Positions 63,101-64,000 of a stretch of 64,000 bases of DNA are shown here, piece after piece. Positions within the stretch are counted from its first letter, which is position 1, and each line of letters starts with the position of its first letter. Origin of the DNA: an uncultured Parafilimonas sp. GTDB lineage: Bacteria > Bacteroidota > Bacteroidia > Chitinophagales > Chitinophagaceae. The position numbers and the translations under genes were made by a program. The notes beneath the pieces are model-generated. The model saw only the letters and a program-made list of their open reading frames with translations, made no database searches and was not told the DNA's origin. The stretch is from positions 62,001-126,000 of the forward strand of contig CAIRZB010000028.1 in the NCBI GenBank assembly GCA_903882935.1, in the 5' to 3' direction.

Positions 63101-64000
63101 CTATTCCGACTTCACCACCTGCACTCTTTTTGAAATGCCGTTTTCGTTAAAGGCTTCAATAGTAAAATAGTAGGTTTTACCTTTGTCCATGGCTTTAAAA
63201 TAGTATTCGTTACTGCCGTACACCATAACATTGGTGTATAATTTATCCGGGGCTATTCCGCTGTAAATAACATAACCCGTGGCATCATCAGCGGCCTGCC
63301 ATTTTAGCCAAGCGTTGCGGGTATCCGTTTCGCCCCGCAGGACCACAAAGTTTTTAACGGTATCCGGCTTGGCTCCGTTGCCATTGCCAAACACCCTAAA
63401 ACCACTGATGGCGAATTTGCCCGTGGCCATGTGAATATTTTCCATTTTCAGGTAACGTGTTTGCACCGGCTTTTCCAGTTCAATATAGTCGTGCGGCACA
63501 TCGGTTTGGTTCTGGCTTTTATCCACCAGTGTTACCCATGTTTTACCGTCGACAGATGAATATATTTTGTACTGGTGGTATAGCCCGGGCACCTTACCCA
63601 TAACTGTTGCATCCTGGTCGGCATAATTAATTTGTATGGCATGTACGGTGCTTATGTTGCCAAGGTCGGTCTCAACCCATTCGCCCTTGTTTGCCGATGT
63701 GGCACTCCAATAGGTTTTAATACTTTCATCCACCGCTTGGTTGGCACTATGCCCGCCAAGGGTGGTGGAAACCCGCACGGGTTTATTATAGTTTAACAGC
63801 ATCCAACCTGCAAATCGCCCCTGCAAATGGTCTTCAGGGCCCTGCGCCAATAAGGTGGGGTAATCGCCATAGGCGGTGTTGGCATATAAAATATCATCCT
63901 TGTCAAAACCTGCCGGCCAAATGCCTATCCTTCTTTCAAAATTGTTTTTGGTGTTGATAACAATGGTTGATACATGCCACCAGTTGCCGTATTTGTCTTG
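63101..64000 (-). CDS. GH43-like glycoside hydrolase with discoidin and FN3 domains, 5' end beyond the window
   Basis: The frame is open to the right window edge. The first visible residues (KYGNWWHVSTIVINTKNNFE, then RRIGIWPAGFDKDDILYANT) match the end of GH43-type catalytic domains. A discoidin (F5/8 type C-like) carbohydrate-binding domain follows, with QAVDESIKTYWSATSANKGE and HDYIELEKPVQTRYLKMENI. A fibronectin-III-like domain ends the protein. The apparent start at 63850 is an internal codon. It should be a secreted polysaccharide-degrading enzyme. Confidence 0.85.
   Translation of the reverse strand, partial: QDKYGNWWHVSTIVINTKNNFERRIGIWPAGFDKDDILYANTAYGDYPTLLAQGPEDHLQGRFAGWMLLNYNKPVRVSTTLGGHSANQAVDESIKTYWSATSANKGEWVETDLGNISTVHAIQINYADQDATVMGKVPGLYHQYKIYSSVDGKTWVTLVDKSQNQTDVPHDYIELEKPVQTRYLKMENIHMATGKFAISGFRVFGNGNGAKPDTVKNFVVLRGETDTRNAWLKWQAADDATGYVIYSGIAPDKLYTNVMVYGSNEYYFKAMDKGKTYYFTIEAFNENGISKRVQVVKSE

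Noticed and set aside
1-64000. CRISPR arrays, insertion sequences, integrases, prophage genes
   Set aside because: No direct-repeat/spacer pattern, transposase or integrase motif was found.

Overview
The window is chromosomal DNA from a member of the Bacteroidota, most likely of the Chitinophagales/Sphingobacteriales side. The evidence is a GldC gliding protein, a DUF5686 outer-membrane protein, paired TonB/ExbD genes, lipoproteins and beta-barrel proteins with Bacteroidota-type signal sequences, weak Shine-Dalgarno sites, and several promoters of the Bacteroidota form TTG-N19/20-TAnnTTTG. I see no insertion sequence, prophage or CRISPR array. One tRNA gene (Glu, TTC) is present. Both ends cut a gene.

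Layout. 1-5,002: the 5' part of an S9-family peptidase, tRNA-Glu, then gapA, a small membrane protein and pgk (lower glycolysis, rightward). 5,211-12,698: leftward kynureninase, two paralogous lipoproteins, fumC and mnmE, with a 1.1-kb non-coding repeat-bearing gap between fumC and mnmE. 12,891-17,020: a leftward TonB energy-transduction locus (exbB, two exbD, two tonB). 17,292-19,820: a large secreted met-zincin protease. 20,260-24,020: a rightward, overlapping four-gene cluster of UbiA prenyltransferase, type III polyketide synthase, methyltransferase and FAD oxidoreductase, which looks like a prenylated or reduced phenolic-lipid pathway. 24,172-28,455: a rightward tight operon headed by an ECF sigma factor and a protein built to span both membranes (cytoplasmic head, one TM, long disordered linker, outer-membrane barrel), followed by OB-fold, cytochrome-c-like, YceI and DUF5777 barrel genes.

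28,482-43,534: a leftward block. An HI0933-family flavoprotein and map come first, then the S10-spc ribosomal protein operon from rpsJ through secY, 21 genes in canonical order. The operon ends at a terminator after secY. The usual infA-rpmJ-rpsM-rpsK-rpsD-rpoA-rplQ continuation and the usual rpsL-rpsG-fusA neighbours are absent. 43,814-48,357: a GAF histidine kinase, a secreted protein and a DUF5686 protein. 48,501-49,697: a stand-alone gene for only the C-terminal synthetase half of carbamoyl-phosphate synthase large subunit, with its own promoter. 49,825-58,336: housekeeping genes (CBS protein, hydrolase, CvpA, YqeY, GldC, glycosyltransferase, prfA, serS) and an unrecognised conserved-looking protein. 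58,612-60,787: a DUF2130 coiled-coil protein with an internal duplication and a PIN-domain toxin preceded by an overlapping 50-residue antitoxin candidate. 61,013-62,854: a fused gamma/alpha 2-oxoacid oxidoreductase subunit with no beta subunit beside it. 63,101-64,000: the 3' part of a secreted GH43/discoidin/FN3 protein.

The most interesting regions are the polyketide/prenyl cluster, the sigma factor with its putative dual-membrane anti-sigma factor and cargo operon, the split carB, and the iterated-word spacers in front of ribosomal protein start codons.
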